Below, piece by piece: positions 12,033 to 21,745 of a stretch of DNA of 64,000 nucleotides. Where the stretch lies: NCBI GenBank assembly GCA_037447655.1, contig JBBHKE010000754.1, forward strand, positions 215,898 through 279,897, given 5' to 3'. The notes under the pieces were generated by a model. That model searched no databases. It was not told the origin of the DNA and worked only from the letters and a program-made list of their open reading frames with translations. Both the position numbers and the translations under genes were made by a program. The stretch is from Zygnema cylindricum. Lineage: Eukaryota > Streptophyta > Zygnematophyceae > Zygnematales > Zygnemataceae. How positions within the stretch are numbered: position 1 is the first letter of the stretch; every line of letters starts with the position of its first letter.

Positions 12033-13301
12033 TTACAACCTTTCTGACGCTAACTCTAACTCCAACAAATACTTCTTCTTATCTAGCCCCCCCATATATC
12101 CGGTAAGGCCTCCATTCTTACTAATAACTCGGTGACATGGAACCATAATTGCCAACGGATTTCTCCCATTGGCTGATCCGACGGCTCGAGAGGAAGTTTC
12201 CAAAAGACCAATGGAGAGAGCTTGCTCACTATAAGACAAAGTTTGGGCATATGGAATCTTTTCGAGACTTTTCCATACTAAATTTTGAAATGGGGTACCG
12301 CCTATTGGAGCTAAAGGGACGGAAAATGTTTTTCGCTTTCTGTCGAAGTATTCCTTTAGTTCTTTTTTCGCCTGAAAAAAAGAATACGAAGAAAAAACAA
12401 CAAAGTTGAAAAAGGTTTTTTTTTTTTTTCCCTGGCCAAAAAGTTAGATATTTTTGCATGAGGACAAAAAGATGAAAAATTGACCGAAAACAAGGTTTAA
12501 AAAACGTCTGGACTAAGTTAATAATTATAATAAAAACTACAACTTTAATAATTTTACTTTCTTTTTTTGAAAATAAGACAAAAGTTTAGCTCCAAAGACT
12601 TAAGCAAGCAGACTCAAAGATAAAAAAAACCCTAAAAAACAAACCAAAACACATCATAAACAAACCAAACCAAACCAACGCAAAACAAAACAAAACAAAA
12701 AGGTAAAAAATCAATCACTTTTCAAAACAATTAGAAAGCAAAAATGTAAAAGGTTAAGATTTCCGAGGTTAAAAGGTTTCTAGGGTAAAGAGAAAAGTCT
12801 CACTTGTTGCAGAAGAGGTTCGTCTCCACAACGTTCAAACTTGCTTTCAATCTCCAACTGTTTTTTTGACATGGAACCATCTTTTTCAGTTAAAGTAATG
12901 GCATGAAGACCCAAAAAAGACCCCAAAAGAGTAATTTTTCCAACGGGAGACTCAAAAGAATCATAAAAGGAAGACTTTGGAACCTCCGATACGTTCAAAC
13001 ATGAGTTGTTTTTGTTGTTTTTTTCACTAATTGAGGTTTCCAATGCTAAAGCAGGGAAAGGGGAAGGGGAAGGGAAGAAAATTTTGTTTGGATTTACTTG
13101 AGATTCCTCAAGAATGGGGGCTATGTTTTTCGGATTTTGAAAGAAAGAAATTGGGTTTCTTTTTAATGTGGATTTGAAAACTGATGAATTTAACTTTGTG
13201 GAGATAGATTTGGCCATTCGGAGGCGTTCTATGGTTCTCAGTTTAGTTATTGGATTATTTTCCAGAGGAAGCTTTGAACCATTCAAATTTTGAAGAGACA
13301 T
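12033..13301 (-). CDS. MGMT: Methylated-DNA--protein-cysteine methyltransferase (O6-alkylguanine-DNA alkyltransferase), two exons
   Basis: A suicide DNA-repair protein that moves an alkyl group from O6-alkylguanine to its own cysteine. Exon 1 is 13301-12804 and exon 2 is 12371-12033; the intron 12803-12372 has GTGAGA...TTTTTTCAG ends and phase 0, giving 278 residues and a TAA stop. The catalytic domain is complete: FQNLVWKSLEKIPYAQTLSY (DNA-binding helix-turn-helix region), SRAVGSANGRNP, the active site PCHRV (Cys about 245), then NGGLTGYMGGLDKKKYLLELE. An Ogt-type N-terminal beta domain is visible at SPVGKITLLGSFLGL. About the first 100 residues, Ser/Lys/Asn-rich, are an N-terminal extension beyond the usual 160-200-residue enzyme and could be a targeting or disordered region. 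The catalytic residues look intact. Confidence 0.93.
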
Positions 13302-13998
13302 TATTTATGTTGGAGAAAAAAGAAAAGAAAGTTAGAGAGAAGAGGAAAGAAAAGAGTTCTTTAAACTTTTCTCACATATCGTACTACGGCGAAGGAATAA
13401 AGTACGTATCAGTACGGCAATACGGCTGGTGTAATTTGTATAAGGTACAAAATATGATTCCAGTTTGGTACAGTACGGCTTGGTTTCAGCAGTACGGTTC
13501 CAGCTGGCCGCTCCCAGTTTCCCGTTCCAGTTTGCAGTTCTGACATCCACGTCAAGTGCAAAAAGCCAAAAAGCCAATACCGCATCATTTACAATCAAGA
13601 GAAGAACCCATGAAATTTCACTTATATTAAATACGCGCACTGAATAGAGCTGATCTGAATACTTCTAGTCCTAAGTGCGTCATCAGAGTGAAGTTTCGGT
13701 GATTGACCATAGCTAGCATGAATTTTAAAAGATAAAAATAAGAAGTCGGGCGACCGAGCAGACGCTGATTCGCTGATTTGAATCCGAGTCACACATTTAT
13801 GACGTCATCATACGACGTTCGTATCTGTCACGGCAAATTTTTGGGAGAGTTTAGGAAAGTGCCACGTGATTTCCAGAACTTCGACTTTCTGTTCTCGCGT
13901 GCGGGTTTAGATAAAGTGCGTTAGCACTAAACGTCCAGCTGGCCCCATAAATATGAGTGCGCACTCAATAAGTTCAATGTTGTTTGAATCGAACGGTA

Positions 13999-14122
13999 CA
14001 CCTTGAATCGTTATTAGCGTATAGAAATTATTAGTGTAAAGAAAAAATTAGCGTCATTCATTCTAATTTAGTGCCAGGAGACGTGGCAGATTATGGTCCA
14101 CGTCCTTAAATAGTGTAATTTA
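13999..14122. mobile_element. Partial mariner-like MITE, family M1
   Basis: It starts TA|CACCTTGAATCGTTATTAGCG and matches the first two thirds of the element at 34986-35184. The right terminus is missing. Confidence 0.75.
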
Positions 14123-14199
14123 AAGAACTGACGAAGCTTTTACTCTTTTAGCTAAAAGCCTAAAAGTAAAAAGTAAAATACATTTCCAGTAGTACAGTA

Positions 14200-14396
14200 C
14201 ACCGCCAATCGCTATTTGAGTCAAGGATTAAATAGCGTCAAAAAAAATTTAGCGTTATTGATTCTAATTTAGTACCTGAGACGTGGCTGATTATAGTCCA
14301 CCTACTTAAATAGCGTTATTAATTGTATTTCAGGTTTTTTTTTTTTTAAAAAGGGCACCGAATTGGCGTTATATACTCTAATAGCGATTGGCGGTG
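14200..14396. mobile_element. Mariner-like MITE, family M1
   Basis: The 197-bp element has terminal inverted repeats CACCGCCAATCGCTATT and its complement, and is flanked by TA on both sides. That pattern suggests Tc1/mariner-type TA target duplication. It is almost identical in layout to 28227-28424. Confidence 0.88.
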
Positions 14397-14502
14397 TACT
14401 GTACAGTACAGTACCATAAAGTATTACTGTATCGTGCACTAACAGTTGGTACACGCTGGCTATGATCCGTATGAACTCCAATCCTCCTGGAAGTCTGGAA
14501 TA

Positions 14503-14504
<2 letters not shown>

Positions 14505-14600
<96 letters not shown>
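14505..14600. repeat. (TG)n/(TA)n microsatellite
   Basis: About 39 TG units with a few TTTG interruptions, followed by (TA)n. Open frames here are repeat artefacts. Confidence 0.98.
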
Positions 14601-14601
<1 letters not shown>

Positions 14602-14834
14602 CAATATATTGACACACAATATACTTATGCTAATGTATTAACATTATATATGTGTATATACATTAATGTTAATGTATTGACATATGTATTGTGAGTCAAT
14701 ATACTGATATATAATAATTATTTATCATAATTTGAACTCCAAGGGCGTGTGGCATTGTTGACTGCTTACCAAATTGGGTTTAAGAAAAAAAACTTACTAT
14801 ATTATTAATAAAAAAAAATGATAATTAAAAAATA

Positions 14835-15020
14835 GGGTTAATATTTTTCCGCCACTCAAAACAAAACAACCTTTCTCCGTCCGCACTTGTCCGATTTTCG
14901 ATTGGAGACAGTCAATCGGAAGGTGAGAATCTTGTCTTTGAGTCACAACCGTCAGATCGTGAAGGTTTAAAATCTGACAAGTCTGTACGGAGAACCCTAA
15001 CCGCGGTACACGGCAACCAG
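14835..15020. mobile_element. Decayed mariner-like MITE, family M2
   Basis: Internal blocks (TTTTTCCGCCACT, then CCGATTTTCGATTGGAGACA, then CAACCGTCAGATC) match the intact family M2 copies at 22553 and 57233. The termini are degraded. Confidence 0.7.
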
Positions 15021-16056
15021 TAATAGGAGGCACAGAAATAGTGTTGTTAACTTTAGCAGTGATTCATGGTGTACTTCCTACACGTACGTAAGACTCTCTT
15101 AAGACATTTTTTACTCTTTTTACATGTTCTATGTATCGACTGATATTTAAGTCGCGATATTATACTGCAATAAGAAATTTTGCTCGTATTTGATGCGGTA
15201 TGTGTGTCTTTTTGTATCTTGATATTTATTGGAAAATCGGTATGGTGTATATTAACTGACATTAGTTTTTCTTTAAGATTTTTTTGTCAACTTGTTCTAC
15301 ATTAAAAAATGGAGTCTTACAAAATATATCTTGAATCTTTGTGAAAAGTAGAGCACTAAGCAATTAAATTATTGGAGATTGGAGGTCCTAGAAAAAATTC
15401 AAACGTTTATTCTCTGCTCTATTTTAAAGGTATAAAGGTAGTATAAAGGTTTCTATTTTTTTAAGATCCTCAATTAGGTCATGAATGGTCGATATGTGCC
15501 TCACTTTTTTCTCTCTCAATTCCAATGGGATGCTCCAACAAAAAAACTCCAACTATAGGGATATACGCGGTGGGTTACTTTTTCGGGAGAAAGTATTTTG
15601 GTAGGAGTTTTTAGGGAGTTTTTAGGGTTGGGTTAGTTTCAAGTTTTGTTAAGGATTAGTCAAAAAGTTTGGTTCAATGTTGGTTTTTTTTGTTTGCCTT
15701 TTAATTGTTTTTAATGTTTTTACGTTTGTTTTAAAAGGATGTCACAATCGTGAACGGCATGTGAAGCTTTTTTTATCTGTGCATTTTGACACGTGTCACA
15801 AAAGTACAATTCGGTCTCAAGTGACAAGTTTTATGCGGCACGAGAAAGTTATATGTCGACACTCAACCATAAACGGCGTCGACTTTATTACAGTTCCATG
15901 TGAGTTTGTTTTGCTTGTGTTTAAGTTTTTATCATTGGTTGTTGCTCTTTGTTTCACTTCCTTTATCAATCTTGGTTCCATTTGTTTTTCTTATAAAAGG
16001 TTTCACTTTGGTTTTGTTTTTTAATTTTTATTAACATTCCCTACACTGTAGAACAT
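15021..16056. other. Gene-free stretch before tRNA-Ser
   Basis: No recognised gene. An open plus frame at 15677-16024 has only a short and unconvincing resemblance to ribosomal protein L17 and is not annotated. Confidence 0.4.
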
Positions 16057-16138
16057 GTGTTCGTGTCGGAGTGGTTATCGAGCAAGACTAGAAATCTTGT
16101 GGGCTCTGCCCGCGCAGGTTCGAATCCTGCCGAACACG
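16057..16138 (+). tRNA. tRNA-Ser, anticodon AGA
   Basis: Class II tRNA with a long variable arm. The acceptor stem GTGTTCG pairs with CGAACAC over all seven positions. The anticodon stem is CAAGA/TCTTG around the loop CTAGAAA, giving anticodon AGA (Ser, UCU codons). The variable arm is GGGC/GCCC and the T arm is GCAGG-TTCGAAT-CCTGC. A run of nine T residues directly follows, as expected for RNA polymerase III termination. There is no intron and no encoded CCA. Confidence 0.96.
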
Positions 16139-18237
16139 TTTTTTTTTTATCATGCCGCATTATGTTTTCCTATTTTAAATTAGATATATTATTTGGTTCC
16201 AAAACGACGGCTTCGCTTGAAACGTGTTCGCATGAATAGAAAACTACGCGTTCGCGTTCGTTTAAACTACTGTACTTATTCGCTTGACGTGTTCTGCGTG
16301 TCTATGTTAGACGCGGAGATATATGCATCAAAAACGTCAATAGTAATGGGATGACAAGAACTGTTCTCTCCTGCAGCAATTGTAGAGGCGCGTCTTTGAA
16401 GCAGTTTTACAGATAATAGTGTAACTGAAATACATGTGAAGCTTTTCATTGCTTGAAGAACAGTTGCAGCACTGAGAACACTTCAGGGAGGAAAATCCCC
16501 GAAGAGGAAAATTCCTGAAGAGATTGAGCCGGATGGGGAAGGGGACCGTAAAGGGACTGAAAGAGCGAGAAAGGGAGGGAAAATGCAATGCGTCATGTCA
16601 ATGTTTCCATTGTTCAGTGCCCAATGTCCAATGAAAATGCTCTTTTACGAATTCTTAATGTTCTTTTTTCAATGTCCAATATTTTTAATGCCGAAATGAC
16701 GGATCTCTGGTGTCCAATAGTCATCGTAGATAAACGCCTCCCTATACCCCAAAATCTAAAGCACATTTCTTTAATTATTATTATTCACCCAACTTTGTTA
16801 CGCAAAAAATGACGTCTATCATAAATCAGAGTCATATTACAACATGTACTGTAGTAAAAGTAGAATATTGCAATTACATTTTGGTGGGTTTAAACATTGT
16901 AGTTGTCGATAAAATATCTCTTTTAATACAATATGTTATCTATTGAAAAGCACGCACGGGGAACTGATATGAATATATGGGTAAAGTCACAAGGAAATGA
17001 AGGTGACATTAATGCTCCCTTTCCTTCACCCCGCCTCTCCTCTCCTTCGCCCTCTATCTCTCTCCTCATTCCCATCTCCCCCTTCTTCAGAAAAATATTA
17101 CGAGAAAAGCATTCACGAAAGACAATTAGCTTACGTTTTATTGGGAAGTACCAAAATGACACACTATTGAGGATAAATCATATTGTTACGATATTAAATC
17201 CGTCTAATGTAACTTCGATTAAAAAAGGATTATAAAGAAAATCCACGATAACTAAACACCGCACAACTGAAATAGCAAAAACCAAAAAGCAGCTTTCGTT
17301 CAATCTACATCAATCAAATTGACACCAAAAACTTACAACCACCGTTAGAAATAGGAACCTTGAGACTGGAGGACTGCCCGACCTCAACAGCAATATATGA
17401 GAGAGAGGGAGAGGGAGAGGGAGGGAGAGAGGTGAAGTAATATGTGAAGGATAGTGGATTCTTCTGTATTTATTAGTCGAGGCGGATACTTGAGTAGGCA
17501 TCTCGATTCTTTGTTTTTCCCTTTTTCCTTTTTTTCTCTATTATTTTTGTTTTTTTATACCATTTTTCTCCATTTTATCGGGCTCTGTTTTGAGTGAGAA
17601 TGGATAAATGTTAACGAAAATCGCTCTTAGCCCTAAAAAATAATTGGTATGACCTTTTTTTGTGTTAAACATAACTCATGTCTGTTTTAGAGTTGAAAAT
17701 GACTCTTCTCTGTTTAAGTGTTAAATAATTATATTTCTTTTCTAAATGACGAGTACGATTTTGATCCATTCAGAGAAATGACGTTAAGAAAAGTAAAAAA
17801 AATGTCATCTTTTTGTGTTTGGAGGGCAGAAAAAAAAAAATAAAATAAAATTGGGAGGACCAAAATTAGTGTTATTATCGTGAATTTTATCATTTTATCG
17901 GTGTGACACTTAATAGAAACTAAAAAAGATAAATACAAATTACACTTTTTATACGCTTAAGAAAGAATGAATGACCAACATTTCACTTTATCAGTTTCAA
18001 AAAAAAAAAAAAAAAACTCAAAAAGTTATTAATGTCAGTGTGTTTTGCGGAAATATTTTTCCTTGCGATGGAAATTTAGAGTGGACAATAAGCTTTTTTA
18101 TTCGACTGGTTTGCGAAAAAAAAAAATAGTAATGGAGTTGAATTGAACAAATCCAAAAGAAATAACAAAAAAACAACAAAAAAAACGAAAGTGTTGATTT
18201 ATTTGTGGTGTTTATGTGTTTTTTTTGGGTTTCTCAG
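16139..18237. other. Gene-free stretch between tRNA-Ser and the acidic-protein exons
   Basis: It holds CT/GA-rich runs near 17027-17090 and 17397-17430 and several poly-A/T tracts. Upstream exons of the acidic-protein gene must lie here or further left, but I could not identify any. Confidence 0.4.
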
Positions 18238-19406
18238 AGTGAAAGTTAACAATAGTTCCGACCTCGATTTTGGAGATGGTACCCCCTCTGACTTTGATGA
18301 GGAAGATTCAAATGGTGAGTGAAAATCTTCCCCCTACTCCCCTCTCCCCCTCTCTCTTTTCCCCTCCCCCTTCCCCCCTCTCCCTTTTCCCCTCTCCCCT
18401 CTCTCCTCTCTCCTCTCTCTCTCCCCTCTCCCCTCTCCCCTCCCTCTCCCTCTCCCTCCCCCTTCCCCCTCCCCCTTTCTCTCTTTATCTCTTTTTTCTT
18501 CTTTCTCTCCCCCTCCCTCCTTCCCTCCCCCTCGTCCTCCCGTTCCCCCCTAATTTAATGAATTTTGTCACGCTTCATCACATTTTGTCACTTTATTTCA
18601 CAATTTGTTTCAATTTTTCACAATTGTTTCACATTTTTTTGCGTTCCGTTGTCACAAAACGTCACATTACTTCCCAACTCATCCTATGTCATCACATTCA
18701 GCATTTTTTTTTAAGTTTTTTTTTTCTCGTGTTTACTCTTATTATTTGTTTTTTTAATGAAACGATAAGAATCTGCCTTACAAAGACTATTTCGAGGGAA
18801 AAAAAGCTGTCACATTTTGTCACGTTTCATCCCAACTCATCATGTTGCCACATTTAATCACATTCATCTTGTTTTTATTGTTAATTTTCTACTTATATTC
18901 ACTCTTTTGTTATTTTTTTCCAACGAAATGGATGAGAACCAGCCTTACAACGACTATCCTGAGGAAAAAAGTCGCATTTTGTCACATTTCATCTCAATTC
19001 ATGATGTCGTCACATTTGAACACATTCGTCTTGTTTTTGTAGAGTTTTTTCTCTGCTTACATTCACTCTTTTATCATTTCTTTTCAACGAAACAGATGAG
19101 AACCAGCCTTACAACGACTATCCGGAGGAAGAAGATTCGGAAGGAGTTGAGGAAATCGATGATGGGGACGACGACGACAATTTTGACTCAAAATATCGAA
19201 TGCCGGGTTTAAGAAGAGGATGGGAAAGTGACGAAGAAAAACCTTTGTATGGTTATAATAATAACGATAAGGAGGAATATAATACTGTGGCGTATGATGC
19301 CGATGAAGATGTAGATGAAGATGAAGACGAAGATGACGAGGATGATAACTCTCAAAGGACGGATAATAGTAATAATATCGAAAACATTTGGAGGCCTCGG
19401 AAATAG
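18238..19406 (+). CDS. C-terminal exons of an unidentified, strongly acidic protein (5' part not found)
   Basis: Two exons are supported: 18238-18314 (acceptor TTTCTCAG, donor GTGAGT) and 19096-19406 (acceptor near CGAAACAG, stop TAG). The phase-1 junction reads Asp and stays open. The protein tail is dominated by Asp and Glu (FDEEDSN, then DYPEEEDSEG, GDDDDNFDSKYR, and a near-continuous D/E tract before NIWRPRK at the end). No enzymatic motif is seen, so no function is assigned. Acidic tails like this occur in nucleolar, chaperone and chromatin proteins, but that is only a loose analogy. Both exon boundaries have good splice consensus and the coding frame ends without a microsatellite artefact, so I consider it a real gene end rather than an isolated open frame. 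Confidence 0.6.
18320..18550. repeat. CT-rich low-complexity tract in intron
   Basis: CCCTCTCC/CTCTCTCC runs start right after the donor of the acidic-protein exon. Comparable pyrimidine tracts sit in several introns of this window. Confidence 0.9.
18640..19100 (+). repeat. Tandem copies of the acceptor and exon start of the last acidic-protein exon
   Basis: The last exon begins ATGAGAACCAGCCTTACAAC. Degenerate copies occur in the intron near 18770 (GATAAGAATCTGCCTTACAA) and 18925 (GATGAGAACCAGCCTTACAA). Each is followed by a TTTTGTCACATTTCATC-like block and an ATTCAT/ATTCGTCTTGTTTTT-like block. The true exon is the last copy, so the repeat unit spans an intron/exon edge. Confidence 0.85.
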
Positions 19407-20312
19407 GGAAATAGTGGAGGAGAGAGGAGAGAGAGTGGTTGTCGTTGTACGTGTAGGAATTAGACAAGAAAGCGAAGAGGGAAAGATGAGAAGGAGGGAA
19501 AGATGAGAAGAAGAGAAAAAGGCAGTCTTTTGGAGACTCTTTCAATAGGCTTTAATAATAGGAGAATGAGGGAAGTGGAAGGAGAGAGGTCGTCTAGTTT
19601 TGTTCATCTAGTTTTAGGTCGTCAGTCGGTCCCTTGTAAAATGGTGGGGATATAAACGAGCAATCGGTAGTTTTTTGTGTGTCATTGCGATAGTACATTT
19701 CCAATTTATTGATATTCTTTGTCATTTAGTGACATTTGAGGATTTGGTAACTGATCTCATGTACCGTTGCCACTTCCAAAAGTAAATAAAGTGACCGGGC
19801 ATGGAAAAGCTGGTTTGTTAAAGTTAAGAATGAAAATTTTGTATTCGTTTGTTTTTTGTTGTTCATGATGGCTTTTGCAAAAAAAATCAAGCCAATTTGA
19901 AAGAAGTGAACAAAGAGTGTATTTTATGACTCAATGTTTTTGCCAGATTGACTGTAAATTTGAATGTATCGTAAACATATCGTATGATGTCTAAATTCGG
20001 GAAGACATTATCGTGCCTCATATTTTAGTCAGTCTTTAAATATCCTTGATTTTTTTAAAACAGGATAGACGTGGCATATTCTAATCCACTCCCTTAAATA
20101 ATTGTTGCTAACACTGTTTTATGTTTTTCGGCCAAAAAAGTCGCGACGCAATCAGTTATTAATTTTTTCCAGCTCTAATAATGATGGACAGTTGCCAATT
20201 GGGTACTGAAGTGATTCCGCAAGGTCGTGGTGATTTTGTGCGACCTTCATACGAAAAAAACGCACTTTTATAACACATTTTTCAGCGGAATGTCGCAATC
20301 CGTCCTTTATAA
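19407..20312. other. 3' flank of the acidic-protein gene and intergenic space
   Basis: A GA-rich stretch follows the stop and an AATAAA signal occurs near 19785. Nothing else is recognised before the hAT MITE. Confidence 0.45.
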
Positions 20313-20677
20313 CATAGTTCAAAAGTAGGCGTTTCTATTGTAGGCCTTCTGTAGGCGCCTTTATCGTAAGTTGTGTTATGGGCTTTTCATGTGATCTTCT
20401 TAGATCGTTACTTTTATCAGCGACCGTCCGATCGTCCGAATCTGACGGTTTAAATAAAGCATACCTCAAAACTCACAGAAAAATATTTTTTTGTCCGAAT
20501 GTTTTTCAAAATTTAAACATGACGTTTAATTCTCTATCGATCGATGTGCAACTCAACCCTGTTACTATTTTTTTTCATTTTGCGACCAATACAATATGGG
20601 TCTTAAGGTCATATTGTATGTTTTGCGTACAATAGGCATATTGGTATGGGCCTACTTTCACCTACTTTTGAACTATG
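20313..20677. mobile_element. hAT-like MITE, family A, copy 2
   Basis: The termini CATAGTTCAAAAGTAGG and CCTACTTTTGAACTATG are flanked by the perfect 8-bp duplication CTTTATAA (20305-20312 and 20678-20685). Confidence 0.93.
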
Positions 20678-20686
20678 CTTTATAAC

Positions 20687-21468
20687 CATAGTTGTTCAAA
20701 TCGTGCGATTTTTTCAATTTTTACGATTGAAACGAATAATTCGTGACTTTTGAAAAAATCGCAAAAAAACGCGATGTACTTTCTGTCCGGTAAATTGAAC
20801 GGACAGTTTACGGGGAAAGTACAATAATTCCCGTAAAATGTACGTTAATTTACGGAAAAGTACGGAATTCAAGGAAAAGATACGTCGCAGTTATTAGTAC
20901 TTTCTGTCCAGTGAACTGAACAGAAATATCACGGAACCTGTACATCATTTCATCAAAAATGTACGGACATTTTCGAAAAGAGACGATGAAACGCCACACT
21001 ATTTTCGCGCAGTAAGTTTGAAAACTGTACGGGCGTCTTCTTCAATTTTTTTTGAAAGAAGCCGCCATGGATTGATGAAAACGAAACCGCAAGGAAACTG
21101 CCTACCTATAACCTACCATGGCTGTCAGCCAAATCAGACATATGTCTCCCTGGACAACATTCGGCCTTGGATCTGCAATATTCCGAGGCAGATTACTCTT
21201 ACACGCTCCGCTACCAGTTGATCAAGGAAGTCAATTGCACAATAAGAGTGTGACATAAATTTAAATAATAATGTGTGTTTATCCCTCATTTAACGGTAAC
21301 CTTACAAACTGCGCTATATGTAATTTTTTGTTTGTTTTACATGTACGGAATTGTACGGATTAAATCTCATTAACGGTTTTTAACGATTTGTTCAAAACGT
21401 TCAATGCGTTCGTTACGTATAATTCGTCGCGATTGAATCGTTCGCACTAAACGCTATGAACAACTATG
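20687..21468. mobile_element. hAT-like MITE, family B, copy 1
   Basis: The 782-bp element starts CATAGTTGTTCAAA and ends GAACAACTATG. The flanking 8-mers TTTATAAC and TTTATCAC differ at one base. It inserted directly against the right target duplication of family A copy 2, so the two target sites overlap. The interior holds repeated TACGGA-type motifs. Confidence 0.88.
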
Positions 21469-21745
21469 TTTATCACACACTTTCCTGCGAAATGCTCCCA
21501 ATTAGACCTCCGTACGGAATGTCCACACTATTGTAACAGATGGTACGGCCGTACGTCAGCCCTTCTGCAATTTGCCAACAAGCATTCCGCTTCCTTTCCC
21601 TTCTCCTTTTTCTCTCGCTCTCTCTCTCTCTCTCTCCGTTCTCCCTTTCTCTCTCTACTGTCTCTCCCGCCCTCCCTCCCTCCCTCCTTCCTTCTCTCCT
21701 CCTATATTCCCTCTCTCCATTTCTCTGTCTCCCTTTCCCCCATCC
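21469..21745 (+). other. Leader/promoter region of the aldo-keto reductase gene
   Basis: It ends in a long pyrimidine tract (CTCTCTCT and CCCTCCCTCC, 21605-21740) directly before the start codon. No clear TATA box is seen. Confidence 0.45.

Noticed and set aside
14302-14694. Thr-His and Cys-Val repeat open frames
   Set aside because: Translations of the (TG)n/(TA)n microsatellite.
15677-16024. Possible ribosomal protein L17 exon (VTSFMRHEKV)
   Set aside because: Only about ten residues resemble L17; the expected following TTLPKAKELRR-type block is absent.
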